Assembly: GCF_001945365.1 (NCBI RefSeq)
Contig: NZ_MSTQ01000020.1
Coordinates: forward strand, 1-64,000
Length of the DNA: 64,000 bases
Direction: 5' to 3'
Source of the DNA: Pseudomonas reinekei
GTDB lineage: Bacteria > Pseudomonadota > Gammaproteobacteria > Pseudomonadales > Pseudomonadaceae
In this document: one piece after another, positions 44,223-53,470 of the stretch
How the letters are laid out: every line of letters starts with the position of its first letter
How positions within the stretch are numbered: the stretch's first letter is position 1
Translations under genes and position numbers: made by a program
The notes under the pieces: generated by a model
The model's database searches: none
Seen by the model: only the letters and a program-made list of their open reading frames with translations
What the model was told of the DNA's origin: nothing

Positions 44223-44302
44223 ACCCGATCGCAGCCTCCGGCAGCGCCTTTTAAAGGCGCACCCTCCAGTGTGGAGGCTGCCGCAGATTGTGATCAGGTG
44301 CT
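44223..44302. repeat. REP-type inverted repeat (GATCGCAG class)
   Basis: GATCGCAGCCTCCGGCAG on the left pairs with GGAGGCTGCCGCAGATTGTGATC-like sequence on the right, with an inner palindrome GCGCCTTTTAAAGGCGC. It lies between sixA's end and the synthetase promoter. Confidence 0.8.
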
Positions 44303-44303
44303 T

Positions 44304-44759
44304 TCAGGGATGCTTGATGCTGTCGAGCTTCATTGACCCGACCAGCAGTTCGTCACCGCTGAGCTCTGCCAGCCCGGCGGTGCTGACCCTCTCCGGCGGA
44401 TGCCCGGCGCCATGCTGCAGGTAGCTCAGCAGATTCCCGACCAACGGGTTGTGGCTGACCAGCAGCACATCGCTTACCGCGACCATCTGTTCGGCCACTT
44501 TGTCCGGGTCGGTGTCCGGGGTCAGCCATTCGACGGTGCGGATTTCCGGCTCGAAACCCAATGCTTCGCGCACCAGCTGCGCCGTTTGCTGTGCCCGCAG
44601 GTACGGGCTGGCGTAGATGGCACTCAGCGGTTGGCCGATCAATTTTGCAGCGCTGCTCAGCACTTCCTTTCGACCGTGTTCCGTCAATTCGCGCTCCGAA
44701 TCGTGAGCGCGGGAGCCGTGTGGCACGGCTTCACCATGACGCAATACCCAGAGTTTCAT
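44304..44759 (-). CDS. sixA: Phosphohistidine phosphatase SixA
   Basis: The 151-residue histidine phosphatase has the RHGE catalytic motif at residues 7-10 (H8) and a second histidine in VSHNPLVGNLLSYL near 103. SixA-type enzymes dephosphorylate phosphohistidine, for instance on ArcB or PTS proteins in E. coli; the target in Pseudomonas is not known. Its ATG overlaps the stop of the DUF4389 gene (ATGA), so gpsA, DUF4389 gene and sixA are one operon. Confidence 0.9.
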   Translation of the reverse strand: MKLWVLRHGEAVPHGSRAHDSERELTEHGRKEVLSSAAKLIGQPLSAIYASPYLRAQQTAQLVREALGFEPEIRTVEWLTPDTDPDKVAEQMVAVSDVLLVSHNPLVGNLLSYLQHGAGHPPERVSTAGLAELSGDELLVGSMKLDSIKHP

Positions 44760-45103
44760 AGCTTGGGTTCCTCATCTCGGGCCGGATGCGCAGCAGGCGC
44801 CACGACGTGCGGCGCTTCACCTTCCGGCGTACGCGGCGTCGGCCAATCGGCGAACGGCCAAGGCTTCTGGTCGCTGTGAAAACTGCCGAAACGACCGATC
44901 TGCGCCAGGAACTGGCTCAGACTGTCGCCGAAGTTCATCAAACTGGCGCTCGGCGCGCCGTAAATCAAACGATAGATCAATTGCACCAGCACCACGGCGC
45001 CAAGGATGAATTGCGCCACTTGCCAGACCAGCACGAAAACGACCATCCACAACACCCGCAGCAGAATGGATTCGTACTTGGCTTCTACTTTCTGATCGTT
45101 CAT
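44756..45103 (-). CDS. DUF4389 membrane protein
   Basis: The 115-residue protein has two close hydrophobic segments (ILLRVLWMVVFVLVWQVAQF; LGAVVLVQLIYRLIYGAPSA) and a hydrophilic C terminus, the DUF4389 pattern. No function is known. It sits between gpsA and sixA, overlapping sixA by 4 bases and 30 bp after gpsA. Confidence 0.85.
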   Translation of the reverse strand: MNDQKVEAKYESILLRVLWMVVFVLVWQVAQFILGAVVLVQLIYRLIYGAPSASLMNFGDSLSQFLAQIGRFGSFHSDQKPWPFADWPTPRTPEGEAPHVVAPAAHPARDEEPKL

Positions 45104-45133
45104 GTCTCACTCCGTTCCGGTTAGGTGGTGGGC

Positions 45134-46159
45134 TCAGTTGAATCCGCTGGTGGAAATAAAGTCGACATCGGTTTTCGGCTCGCCGCGCATCAGCAGTTCG
45201 ATCACCTGTTCGAGCGTGCGCCCTTCGAACAGAATCGCGTGCAACCCGGCGACCAGCGGCATGTACACGCCCACTTCCTGTGACTTGGCCTTGAGCACCT
45301 TGAGGGTATTCACGCCTTCGGCCACTTCGCCCAGTCGATTGACCGCCTCTTCCAGGCTCAAGCCCTGACCGAGGGCAAAGCCGACCTGATAGTTGCGGCT
45401 TTTTGGCGACGAGCAGGTCACGATCAAATCGCCTACACCCGCCAGGCCGAGGAAAGTCATCGGGTTGGCGCCCTGATTCACTGCGAAACGGGTCATTTCC
45501 GCCAGTGCCCGGGTGATCAGCATGCTCTTGGTGTTTTCGCCCATCTCCAGTGCCACCGCCATGCCGGCGATGATCGCGTAGACGTTTTTCAACGCCCCGC
45601 CCAGCTCCACGCCGAAGCGGTCGGCGCTGGCGTACACGCGAAAGGTGCGGCCATGCAGCACGGCCTGGACCTGCTCGCAGAGTGCTTCGTCTTCGCTGGC
45701 GACCACCGTCGCGGTCAGCGCGTGTTCGGCGATCTCGCGCGCCAGGTTCGGCCCGGACAGCACGCCAATGCGCGCTTGCGGGGCGATCTCTTCCAGAATC
45801 TGGCTCATCAGTTTGAAGGTGTGGGCTTCGATGCCTTTGGTCAGGCTCACCAGCATCTTGCCGCGCAGGCGTTCGGCGTGCGGCGCCAGTACCGAGCGCA
45901 GTGCGCTGGACGGCAGCGCCACAAAACATAGATCGCAGGCTTCAAGGGTGGCTTGCAGGTCGGTCACCGGCATTACGCCGGGCAGAATCTTGATACCCTT
46001 GAGGTAACGCGGGTTCTCACGATTGACCCGAATGGCCTCGGCCTGTTCGGGATCGCGCATCCACTGCAGGACCTGATGCCCGTTTTCGGCCAGCAGGTTT
46101 GCCACGGCGGTACCAAAACTTCCGCCTCCCAGGACCGCAATCGGGCGCTGTTCAGTCAT
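45134..46159 (-). CDS. gpsA: NAD(P)-dependent glycerol-3-phosphate dehydrogenase GpsA
   Basis: The 341-residue enzyme has the Rossmann motif GGGSFGTA (11-18), the LSGPNLAREIA block and VELGGALKNVYAIIAGMAV with the catalytic lysine. It reduces dihydroxyacetone phosphate to sn-glycerol-3-phosphate for phospholipid synthesis. ATG 46159 is the normal start; codons upstream are in frame but without support. It leads the minus-strand operon with DUF4389 and sixA genes and is divergent from the TonB receptor gene, as PA1614 is near PA1611 in P. aeruginosa. Confidence 0.94.
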   Translation of the reverse strand: MTEQRPIAVLGGGSFGTAVANLLAENGHQVLQWMRDPEQAEAIRVNRENPRYLKGIKILPGVMPVTDLQATLEACDLCFVALPSSALRSVLAPHAERLRGKMLVSLTKGIEAHTFKLMSQILEEIAPQARIGVLSGPNLAREIAEHALTATVVASEDEALCEQVQAVLHGRTFRVYASADRFGVELGGALKNVYAIIAGMAVALEMGENTKSMLITRALAEMTRFAVNQGANPMTFLGLAGVGDLIVTCSSPKSRNYQVGFALGQGLSLEEAVNRLGEVAEGVNTLKVLKAKSQEVGVYMPLVAGLHAILFEGRTLEQVIELLMRGEPKTDVDFISTSGFN

Positions 46160-46268
46160 ATGTATTCCGTTAATCCATACCAGTGGCGATGCCGGCATTA
46201 TACGGAGCGCCCCAGTGTCGGCCAGCCCCTGCGTCAATTACCGGCGCATGTTGAAAGAAGCCGGATAA

Positions 46269-46318
46269 AACCGAGGAAAATGCTGACATCGTGACTGGAA
46301 AAGTCGACGGCCTCGGTT
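46269..46318. promoter_or_regulatory. Inverted repeat upstream of TonB receptor operon
   Basis: AACCGAGG (46269-46276) and CCTCGGTT (46311-46318) are perfect 8-base arms 34 bases apart, ending 33 bases before the receptor start. It could be a regulatory hairpin or a paired operator; nothing further supports either. Confidence 0.4.
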
Positions 46319-46351
46319 AACATGCGCGCCATCAATTGTTAACAAGGATGT

Positions 46352-48478
46352 GTGGTGTCACTGGGTTCCGCTTCTCCCCGCTCGCCGTTGGTACTGGCGC
46401 TGGTCTTCAGTTCGCCATTGCTGGCTGACGATTTGTTCCTCGACAGCGAGCCGTTGCCGCAGGTGCTGACGGCCACGCGGCTGAAACAGTCGCCGGCTGC
46501 CGTACCCGGGAGCATGACCGTGATCGACAGCGCGCTGATCAAAACCAGTGGCGCCCGGGACATCAGTGAAGTGCTGCGGCTGGTGCCGGGGATGATGATC
46601 GGCAACATCAGCGGCAACCAGGCGACGGTGAACTATCACGGCACCAGCGCCAGCGAAGCGCGACGCCTGCAGGTGCTGATCGACGGTCGCTCGGTGTACC
46701 GAGCCGGCCTGGCCACGGTGGACTGGAGCGACATTCCGGTGGCCATGGAGGATATCGAGCGCATCGAAGTGTTCCGCGGCCCGAACACCGTCAGCTATGG
46801 CGCCAATGCATTGATGGCGGTGGTCAATGTCATCACGCGCAACCCGGCCGATAGCCATGGCACGCGGATGAAGGTCACTCGCGGCCAGCGCGGCATCAGT
46901 GACTTTTACGCCAGCCAGGGCGTGGGATGGCGTGACGGCGATATGCGCTTGTCCCTGTCCGGCCAGCAAGACGACGGCTTCGACAGCGACCGCAACGGTG
47001 CCGATTATCGCGACAGCCGCCGTTTGAATCGTTTCAACCTCGCCGTCAGCCAGGCGCTCGACGAACGCCAAAGCATCGATTGGCAGTTGAACGCCAAAGA
47101 AGGCAGTAACCAGCGGCCTTATACCTACCGGCCAGTGTTTTCGGGAGTTACCCGCGCCGGCGACAATTCCGACGTCAGCGCCAAGGACTACGCCGGTTCG
47201 TTGCGCTGGAACCTCGACATCAATCCCGATCACAGCCTCTACATACAGGGTTCGGCCCAGCATTGGGATCGTCAGCAGACCTGGCGTGCGTGCGATGCCG
47301 AGGTGTCGTTCAGTCCGCAACTGACCGAACTCTGGCAGCTCAACCCCAATTACACCGAACGCCTGGCACGCAACATCGAAAGCTTTACCGGCCCCGGCGC
47401 CCCTCCCGGCGATCCAGCCCAGCAGGCGCTGGCCAACCAGGCGCTCGCCCAATGGCGCAATGGCGCCCGGCAGACCCTCTGTGGCGACATCGACCAAAGC
47501 ACCCGGGAAACCCGCTACGATCTGGAATTGCAGGACACCCTGAGCCTTTCCGATAGTCTGCGACTGGTCAGCGGCTTGAACTATCGTTATGACCGGGCAG
47601 ATTCCGAGACTTACTTCAATGGCACGCTTGATGACACGACGTGGCGGGCATTCGGCCAACTCGAGTGGCGCGCCAGCGAACACTGGTTGCTGCAAGGCGG
47701 GGCCATGTTCGAAGACACCCAGTTGATCGGCAGCTCGCTGACTCCCCGCGTGGCAGTCAATTACCTGATCAACCCGCGTCACGGCTTGCGTGCGGTGTAC
47801 TCCGAAGCCATCCGTTCGCCGGACATGTTCGAGAACAGCGTCAACTGGAGCTACCGTGTTACCAACCTGCAACCCGCTGCCTATGGCCAGTCCAGCGCGC
47901 GCTATTTCGTCAAGACCCGTGGCCCCGGCGATCTCGACCAGGAACACATGCGCTCTCGTGAACTGGGCTACAACGGTTACTTTGCGCAAGAGAGGCTGGC
48001 GGTCGATGTGAAGCTGTTCCACGACGAAATCACCGGCATGATCAGCGAACCGCTGCGCAACAATCAGTTCATCGCCAGCAACGCCAACACGGCCCGATTT
48101 TCCGGAGCGGAAACTCAGCTTGACTGGCGAGTCGGCACAGCCGACCGTCTGCGTTTCACCTATGCCTACATCAATGCCGACGCGAGCAATCCTCAGGATG
48201 CACAACAGACCGCACGCCACAGTGGCTCCACCGGCTGGATGCGTGACTGGGGAAAAGGCTGGAACAGCGCGCTTTTCTATTACGGTGACGACGCCTTGAA
48301 CGGCTACCGATTCGAACGGATCGACACGCGTATCGCCAAACGTATCCGCCTGGGCAAGGCCAGCCTGGAACTGGCCGGTGTGCTTCAGCAGCGCCTGGAT
48401 CATCAACCGACCACCTTCGTCGACAACCATTATGACGAGCGCCGAGTGATGTACTTCAGCGCGGAGCTGGCGCTTTAA
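46352..48478 (+). CDS. TonB-dependent outer membrane receptor
   Basis: The 708-residue receptor has a signal peptide (FSSPLLADD, cut near 25), a TonB-box-like start LPQVLTATRLKQSPA, a plug domain (VLIDGRSVY; VFRGPNTVSYGANALMAVVN) and a long 22-strand barrel ending in aromatic/hydrophobic residues (YFSAELAL). Start is GTG 46352, with AAGGA close upstream; the ATG four bases before is out of frame. It is the first gene of a coupled operon with a periplasmic binding protein and a hybrid kinase; its location and partners match the region of PA1613 in P. aeruginosa. The ligand is unknown. Confidence 0.87.
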   Translation: MVSLGSASPRSPLVLALVFSSPLLADDLFLDSEPLPQVLTATRLKQSPAAVPGSMTVIDSALIKTSGARDISEVLRLVPGMMIGNISGNQATVNYHGTSASEARRLQVLIDGRSVYRAGLATVDWSDIPVAMEDIERIEVFRGPNTVSYGANALMAVVNVITRNPADSHGTRMKVTRGQRGISDFYASQGVGWRDGDMRLSLSGQQDDGFDSDRNGADYRDSRRLNRFNLAVSQALDERQSIDWQLNAKEGSNQRPYTYRPVFSGVTRAGDNSDVSAKDYAGSLRWNLDINPDHSLYIQGSAQHWDRQQTWRACDAEVSFSPQLTELWQLNPNYTERLARNIESFTGPGAPPGDPAQQALANQALAQWRNGARQTLCGDIDQSTRETRYDLELQDTLSLSDSLRLVSGLNYRYDRADSETYFNGTLDDTTWRAFGQLEWRASEHWLLQGGAMFEDTQLIGSSLTPRVAVNYLINPRHGLRAVYSEAIRSPDMFENSVNWSYRVTNLQPAAYGQSSARYFVKTRGPGDLDQEHMRSRELGYNGYFAQERLAVDVKLFHDEITGMISEPLRNNQFIASNANTARFSGAETQLDWRVGTADRLRFTYAYINADASNPQDAQQTARHSGSTGWMRDWGKGWNSALFYYGDDALNGYRFERIDTRIAKRIRLGKASLELAGVLQQRLDHQPTTFVDNHYDERRVMYFSAELAL

Positions 48479-48479
48479 G

Positions 48480-49412
48480 ATGGCCCAGTGTCCGCCACGC
48501 CTGACGCCAGGCATGAGCCATCTGCTGGCCATGCTGTGCCTGGTGATCAGTGGTTGGTTAGGCAGCCTTTCGGCCAATGCCGCGGACATTCTGTTGACTG
48601 GCGCCGAAGACAGCGCCGGCGCGCAATCCTTCGTCGAGGCACTGCGCGAGTTGCGGCCCGCGGACAGCGTGCGTTTTCAGCCGCTGGCCGATCTGCCGGC
48701 GCCGGGCAAACTGCCGGCGGATATCCGTTTGATCCTGCTCGACCTGCCAAGCCTCGATTGGCGCCTGCAAGACAGCCATGGCCCGGCGACTCTGGTGCTG
48801 CGCATCAGCCGCCTGCAAGCCCGGCAACACTTGGGAGACGCACAGCCCCCGCGCCTGAGTCTGCTCTGGAGTGATCCGCCCCTGGATCGCCAATTGCGCC
48901 TGACCCGACTCCTCCTGCCCCAAGTGAAACGGATTGGCGTGCTGTATGACAATCACAGCGAGTTCCTCTTGAAGGAGCTGCGTCAGGCTGCACGCCCGCT
49001 GGGACTTGAGGTGGTCAGCGAACGCTGGGACAACACTCAGGACAGTCGCCCCTTGCAAGCCTTGCTCGACAAAAGCGACGTGTTGCTCGGCCTCGATGAT
49101 CCCGACCTGTACAACTCGAAAACCGCGAAAAACCTGTTACTGAGCAGCTATTCACGACAACTGGCGCTGATCGGCCCCAACGCCGGGTTCGTCAAGGCCG
49201 GAAGCCTGGCCAGCAGTTACAGCGATCAAGGCGATTGGCTGGCGATTCTCGATGGATTGCTCGACCAGCCAACCGCCACCTGGCCGCGCACGTATTATCC
49301 GCCGCGCTTCAAAGTTTCAAGCAATCCGCAGGTCGCTCGTTCATTAGGTATTGAACAGATAAACGAAGCATCTGTCGCAACACTGTTGGCTGAAGGAGAA
49401 CGCCGCCCATGA
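48480..49412 (+). CDS. Periplasmic ABC-substrate-binding-like protein
   Basis: The 310-residue protein has a signal peptide (SLSANAA, cut near 35) and a two-domain binding fold of the ABC_sub_bind type (QVKRIGVLYDNHSEFLLKEL; SDVLLGLDDPDLYNSKTAKN; NAGFVKAGSLASSY). No permease or ATPase is next to it. It starts 1 base after the receptor stop and its TGA overlaps the kinase ATG by 4 bases. I infer that it binds a ligand in the periplasm and works with the receptor and kinase. Confidence 0.82.
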   Translation: MAQCPPRLTPGMSHLLAMLCLVISGWLGSLSANAADILLTGAEDSAGAQSFVEALRELRPADSVRFQPLADLPAPGKLPADIRLILLDLPSLDWRLQDSHGPATLVLRISRLQARQHLGDAQPPRLSLLWSDPPLDRQLRLTRLLLPQVKRIGVLYDNHSEFLLKELRQAARPLGLEVVSERWDNTQDSRPLQALLDKSDVLLGLDDPDLYNSKTAKNLLLSSYSRQLALIGPNAGFVKAGSLASSYSDQGDWLAILDGLLDQPTATWPRTYYPPRFKVSSNPQVARSLGIEQINEASVATLLAEGERRP

Positions 49413-51310
49413 CCTTCCGTCGCCGTTGGGACATCAATACCCGCACCCAGATCATCAGCCTCGGCCCGGCGCTGCTGCTGACGTTGCTGTTGATCAGTTT
49501 CTTCACTTTCGTGCGGATCCAGGACCTGCGCCAGGAGCTCAACCACACCGGCCAACTCATCGCCAACCAACTGGCGCCCGCCACGGAATACGGGGTGATT
49601 TCCGGCAACAACGAAGTGCTGGAAAGCCTGCTCAAAGCCACGCTTGCCACGCCCAACGTGCGTTTTCTAGAGATCCAGGACAGCGCCAACCGGATTCTGG
49701 TGTACGTCGAGCAGCCATCGGCAAGCCATAGCCACCCGCATCAGGTCGAAGTGTTCCAGGCACCCGTGCGGCTGCAGCAGGTTCCGCTGCACAACGATTT
49801 TTTCCAGAACAGCAAAGTCGCCACCACCGCGCCCGCCGAGGATTATCTTGGCCGGGTGATCGTCGGACTGTCCAACGACGCGTTCAGCCAGCGCCAGCAG
49901 GAAATTCTGCTCAAGGCGGCCATTCTGGCGCTGTTCGCCCTGCTATTTACCTTCCTGCTGGCCCGGCGCCTGGCCGGGAGCCTGTCGCAGCCGATCCGAG
50001 ATATCGGTAACGCGGTCAAGGCGATCCAGGACGGCGACTACAAGACGCCGTTGCCGATCGTCGACGACACTGAACTGGGCGCACTGTCGCAACACATCAA
50101 CAACCTCGCCAGCGGCCTCGAACAGGCCAGCCGCGAACAGCATCAAGCAATGGCGCAACTGATCCAGACCCGCGAAGAGGCGGAAAAAGCCAACAACGCC
50201 AAGTCGGACTTCCTGGCCATGATGAGCCACGAGTTGCGCACGCCCATGAATGGCGTACTCGGCATGCTGCAACTGCTGGAAACCACCGAGATGACCGAGG
50301 AGCAGGTCGAGTACGCGGCGCTGGCCTCGGAGTCCACCGAACACTTGCTCAAGGTCATCAATGACATTCTCGATTTCTCGCGGATCGAACGCTCGGAGCT
50401 GGAGCTGGAGCACATCCCGTTCAACCTTGCCGACCTGATCAGCGCCTGCGCCCAATCCTTCCAGCATAGCGCTGCGCAACGCGGGCTCGAATTGCAGTTG
50501 CAGATCCCCGACGACATGCGCGGGTTGCAAGTTCAGGGCGATCCGACGCGGATTCGCCAGATTCTGGTGAACCTTGTCGGCAATGCGTTGAAGTTCACAG
50601 AACAAGGCCGCGTGACGATCGAACCGCAGTGGCAATCGCTGGACCACGAGCTGCTGTGGTTTACCTGCAGCGTGCGCGACAGCGGCATCGGCATTCCGGC
50701 CGACAGCCTTGAGTTGATGTTCAATGCGTTCCAGCAGGCCGACAGCTCTATTTCAAGACGCTACGGCGGCACCGGCCTGGGCCTGCCGATTGCCCGCACG
50801 CTCGCCGAACGCATGGGCGGGACGTTGCGGGCCCAGAGCGAAGAAGGTCGTGGCTCGGTATTCACGCTGGAAATCCCGCTGGCGCTCTATCAACAGGCAT
50901 TGCCGGTACTGGCCTCACGCACGCCCACGGGCAATGGCGATGGTGAGGGCCGCAATGTGCTGCTGGTCGAAGACAACCCGGTCAATCAAACTGTCATCGA
51001 GGCCATGCTGCGCAGCCTGGGCTTTACTGTCAGCGTCGCTGCCGATGGCGCGCAGGCCGTGCGCAGTGCCGAAACTCTGATTTTCGAAGCGATCCTGATG
51101 GACTGTCGCCTGCCGATCATCGATGGTTATGAAGCGACCCGACAGATCCGCCAATTGCCCGGTTGCACCACCGTGCCGATCATCGCCCTGACCGCCAATG
51201 CCTTGCAGGGCGACAGGGAGGCCTGCTTGTCGGCAGGTATGAACGATTACCTGGCCAAGCCGTTCAAACGCAATGATCTACAGCAAATTCTGCAGCGCTG
51301 GGTGCAGTAG
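49409..51310 (+). CDS. Hybrid sensor histidine kinase (PA1611-like)
   Basis: The 633-residue kinase has two membrane helices (about 20-38 and 170-188) around a periplasmic sensor of the CHASE8/BarA type (IQDLRQELNHTGQLIANQLA; YGVISGNNEVLESLL), a HAMP, a HisKA domain (MMSHELRTPMNG with H274), a HATPase (NALKF; GGTGLGLPIA) and one receiver with D565. PA1611 of P. aeruginosa, which lies by fabA/fabB and gpsA in the same way, acts with RetS and HptB on the Gac/Rsm network. Its ATG overlaps the stop of the binding protein gene, and fabA follows. Confidence 0.9.
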   Translation: MTFRRRWDINTRTQIISLGPALLLTLLLISFFTFVRIQDLRQELNHTGQLIANQLAPATEYGVISGNNEVLESLLKATLATPNVRFLEIQDSANRILVYVEQPSASHSHPHQVEVFQAPVRLQQVPLHNDFFQNSKVATTAPAEDYLGRVIVGLSNDAFSQRQQEILLKAAILALFALLFTFLLARRLAGSLSQPIRDIGNAVKAIQDGDYKTPLPIVDDTELGALSQHINNLASGLEQASREQHQAMAQLIQTREEAEKANNAKSDFLAMMSHELRTPMNGVLGMLQLLETTEMTEEQVEYAALASESTEHLLKVINDILDFSRIERSELELEHIPFNLADLISACAQSFQHSAAQRGLELQLQIPDDMRGLQVQGDPTRIRQILVNLVGNALKFTEQGRVTIEPQWQSLDHELLWFTCSVRDSGIGIPADSLELMFNAFQQADSSISRRYGGTGLGLPIARTLAERMGGTLRAQSEEGRGSVFTLEIPLALYQQALPVLASRTPTGNGDGEGRNVLLVEDNPVNQTVIEAMLRSLGFTVSVAADGAQAVRSAETLIFEAILMDCRLPIIDGYEATRQIRQLPGCTTVPIIALTANALQGDREACLSAGMNDYLAKPFKRNDLQQILQRWVQ

Positions 51311-51408
51311 TACAGGCCTTTCGACCATCTGTGACTGGCGTGAAAGGCGAAAGTGCGGCAGTCTTAGGCACCCGAACAGGCCCGAAAAGGGGCTTGAATA
51401 AAAATTTC

Positions 51409-51426
51409 AGTGCACAAGTGTACATT
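51409..51426. promoter_or_regulatory. Imperfect FabR/DesT-like operator upstream of fabA
   Basis: AGTGCACAAGTGTACATT is an imperfect dyad resembling the sites of TetR regulators FabR and DesT that control unsaturated fatty acid genes. It begins 149 bases before fabA. Site function is inferred. Confidence 0.5.
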
Positions 51427-51557
51427 CATGTCCTTGGTGCTGTGACTTTCACCACAACGCAATAGTCTATGAGTAGGCTGCCGGTTCGAGGCATGAACGC
51501 TTCAATCGGCCGGGAAGATTTGCCCCACCTGCCGCATGGGACTATTGAGGAGCTCGC

Positions 51558-52073
51558 ATGACCAAACAAAACGCCTTTACCCGGGAAGATCTGCTGCGCT
51601 GCAGTCGCGGTGAGCTGTTCGGCCCAGGTAACGCGCAACTGCCCGCCCCGAACATGCTGATGGTTGATCGCATCACACTGATCAGCGAAGAGGGTGGCAA
51701 GTACGGCAAAGGTGAATTGGTCGCCGAGCTGGATATCAATCCGGACCTGTGGTTCTTTGCTTGCCACTTCGAAGGTGATCCGGTGATGCCGGGCTGCCTG
51801 GGCCTCGACGCCATGTGGCAACTGGTCGGCTTCTTCCTGGGCTGGCAGGGCCTGCCGGGCCGCGGTCGTGCATTGGGTTCGGGCGAAGTGAAATTCTTCG
51901 GTCAGGTCCTGCCGACCGCCAAGAAAGTCACCTATAACATTCATATCAAACGCGTCCTCAAGGGCAAGCTGAACCTGGCCATCGCCGACGGTTCGGTGAC
52001 TGTCGACGGTCGCGAAATCTACACCGCCGAAGGCCTTCGGGTCGGCGTGTTCACCTCCACTGACAACTTCTAA
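51558..52073 (+). CDS. fabA: 3-hydroxydecanoyl-[ACP] dehydratase/isomerase
   Basis: The 171-residue enzyme shows FACHFEGDPVMPGCLGLDAM with catalytic H70 and D84. It dehydrates 3-hydroxydecanoyl-ACP and isomerises the product, starting the unsaturated fatty acid branch. GAGGAG lies upstream of the ATG. FabB follows after 11 bp. Confidence 0.97.
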   Translation: MTKQNAFTREDLLRCSRGELFGPGNAQLPAPNMLMVDRITLISEEGGKYGKGELVAELDINPDLWFFACHFEGDPVMPGCLGLDAMWQLVGFFLGWQGLPGRGRALGSGEVKFFGQVLPTAKKVTYNIHIKRVLKGKLNLAIADGSVTVDGREIYTAEGLRVGVFTSTDNF

Positions 52074-52084
52074 GGGTTATTCGC

Positions 52085-53305
52085 ATGCGCCGCGTCGTTA
52101 TCACTGGTCTGGGCATCGTTTCGTGCCTGGGCAATGACAAAGAGACCGTCTCCGCTAACCTGCGTGCAAGCCGCCCTGGCATCCGGTTCAACCCGGAATA
52201 TGCTGAAATGGGTCTGCGTAGCCAGGTTTCCGGCTCCATTGACCTCAACCTTGAAGAACTGATCGATCGCAAGATCTATCGTTTCGTCGGCCACGCGGCA
52301 GCTTATGCCTACCTGGCCATGAAAGACGCCATTGCTGACTCCGGCCTGACCGAAGAGCAAGTATCCAACCCGCGTACCGGCCTGATCGCCGGTTCCGGTG
52401 GCGCATCGACCCTGAACCAGATGGAAGCGCTGGACATCCTGCGCGAGAAAGGTGTCAAGCGCGTCGGCCCATACCGCGTAACGCGGACCATGAGCAGCAC
52501 CGTTTCCGCCTGCCTGGCCACTCCGTTCAAGATCAAGGGCCTGAACTACTCCATCGCTTCTGCCTGCGCCACCAGTGCTCACTGCATCGGTACCGCCATG
52601 GAACAGATCCAGATGGGCAAGCAGGACATCGTTTTCGCCGGCGGCGGTGAAGAAGAGCACTGGAGCCAGTCGTTCCTGTTCGACGCGATGGGTGCCCTGT
52701 CCAGCAAACGCAACGACACCCCGGAAAAAGCTTCCCGTGCCTACGACGCCGACCGTGACGGTTTCGTCATCGCTGGCGGTGGCGGCATGGTCGTGGTTGA
52801 AGAGCTGGAACACGCTCTGGCCCGTGGCGCGAAGATCTACGCGGAAATCGTTGGCTACGGCGCGACGTCCGACGGCTACGACATGGTTGCCCCGAGTGGC
52901 GAAGGCGCGATCCGCTGCATGCAGCAGGCGCTGTCCACCGTCGACACCCCGATCGACTACCTGAACACCCACGGCACCTCGACTCCGGTCGGCGACGTCG
53001 CGGAAATGAAAGGTGTGCGTGAAGTGTTCGGCGACAAGGCTCCAGCCATCAGCTCCACCAAGAGCCTGTCGGGTCACTCCCTGGGCGCCGCCGGCGTTCA
53101 CGAAGCGATCTACTGCATGCTGATGATGGAAGGCAACTTCATTGCCGGCTCCGCCAACATCGACGAGCTGGACCCTGAAGTGGCCGACCTGCCGGTGCTG
53201 ACCAAGACCCGCGAAAACGCCACCATCAACACCGTGATGAGCAACAGCTTCGGTTTCGGTGGCACCAACGCCACGCTGGTGCTGAAGCGCTGGGAAGGCA
53301 AGTAA
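52085..53305 (+). CDS. fabB: 3-oxoacyl-[ACP] synthase I
   Basis: The 406-residue condensing enzyme has the active cysteine in SIASACATSAHC (C161), histidines in NTHGTSTPVGD near 296 and SLSGHSLGAAG near 328, and ends NSFGFGGTNATLVLKRW. It elongates unsaturated acyl-ACP intermediates with FabA. It is in one operon with fabA, 11 bp apart, and has a strong terminator behind it. Confidence 0.97.
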   Translation: MRRVVITGLGIVSCLGNDKETVSANLRASRPGIRFNPEYAEMGLRSQVSGSIDLNLEELIDRKIYRFVGHAAAYAYLAMKDAIADSGLTEEQVSNPRTGLIAGSGGASTLNQMEALDILREKGVKRVGPYRVTRTMSSTVSACLATPFKIKGLNYSIASACATSAHCIGTAMEQIQMGKQDIVFAGGGEEEHWSQSFLFDAMGALSSKRNDTPEKASRAYDADRDGFVIAGGGGMVVVEELEHALARGAKIYAEIVGYGATSDGYDMVAPSGEGAIRCMQQALSTVDTPIDYLNTHGTSTPVGDVAEMKGVREVFGDKAPAISSTKSLSGHSLGAAGVHEAIYCMLMMEGNFIAGSANIDELDPEVADLPVLTKTRENATINTVMSNSFGFGGTNATLVLKRWEGK

Positions 53306-53325
53306 TTCCCCGCTGCTGAGCTTCA

Positions 53326-53361
53326 CAAAAAAACGCCCCGACTGGTTCGGGGCGTTTTTTT
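53326..53361 (+). terminator. Terminator of fabA-fabB
   Basis: An ACGCCCCG/CGGGGCGT stem follows an A run and precedes a run of seven T, just after the fabB stop. Confidence 0.92.
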
Positions 53362-53380
53362 ATCCCTCAAAAACTCTCCC

Positions 53381-53470
53381 TTGTGGGATCGACCCGCTCG
53401 CGAGGGCGGCGTGAGCGTCGATAATTTTGTTGAACTTGATGCACTCTTCGCGAGCAGGCTCGCTCCCACA
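53381..53470. repeat. REP pair (class GTGGGAGCGAGC), divergent copies
   Basis: A degenerate TGTGGGATCGACCCGCTCGCG copy at about 53382-53402 faces a good inverted copy at 53446-53470. It lies in the 387-bp stretch after the fabAB terminator; the rest of that stretch (53471-53692) shows no gene. Confidence 0.8.

Noticed and set aside
46358..48589. 743-residue minus-strand open frame
   Set aside because: It lies opposite the TonB receptor gene; the receptor has signal peptide, plug and barrel features, the other strand has none.
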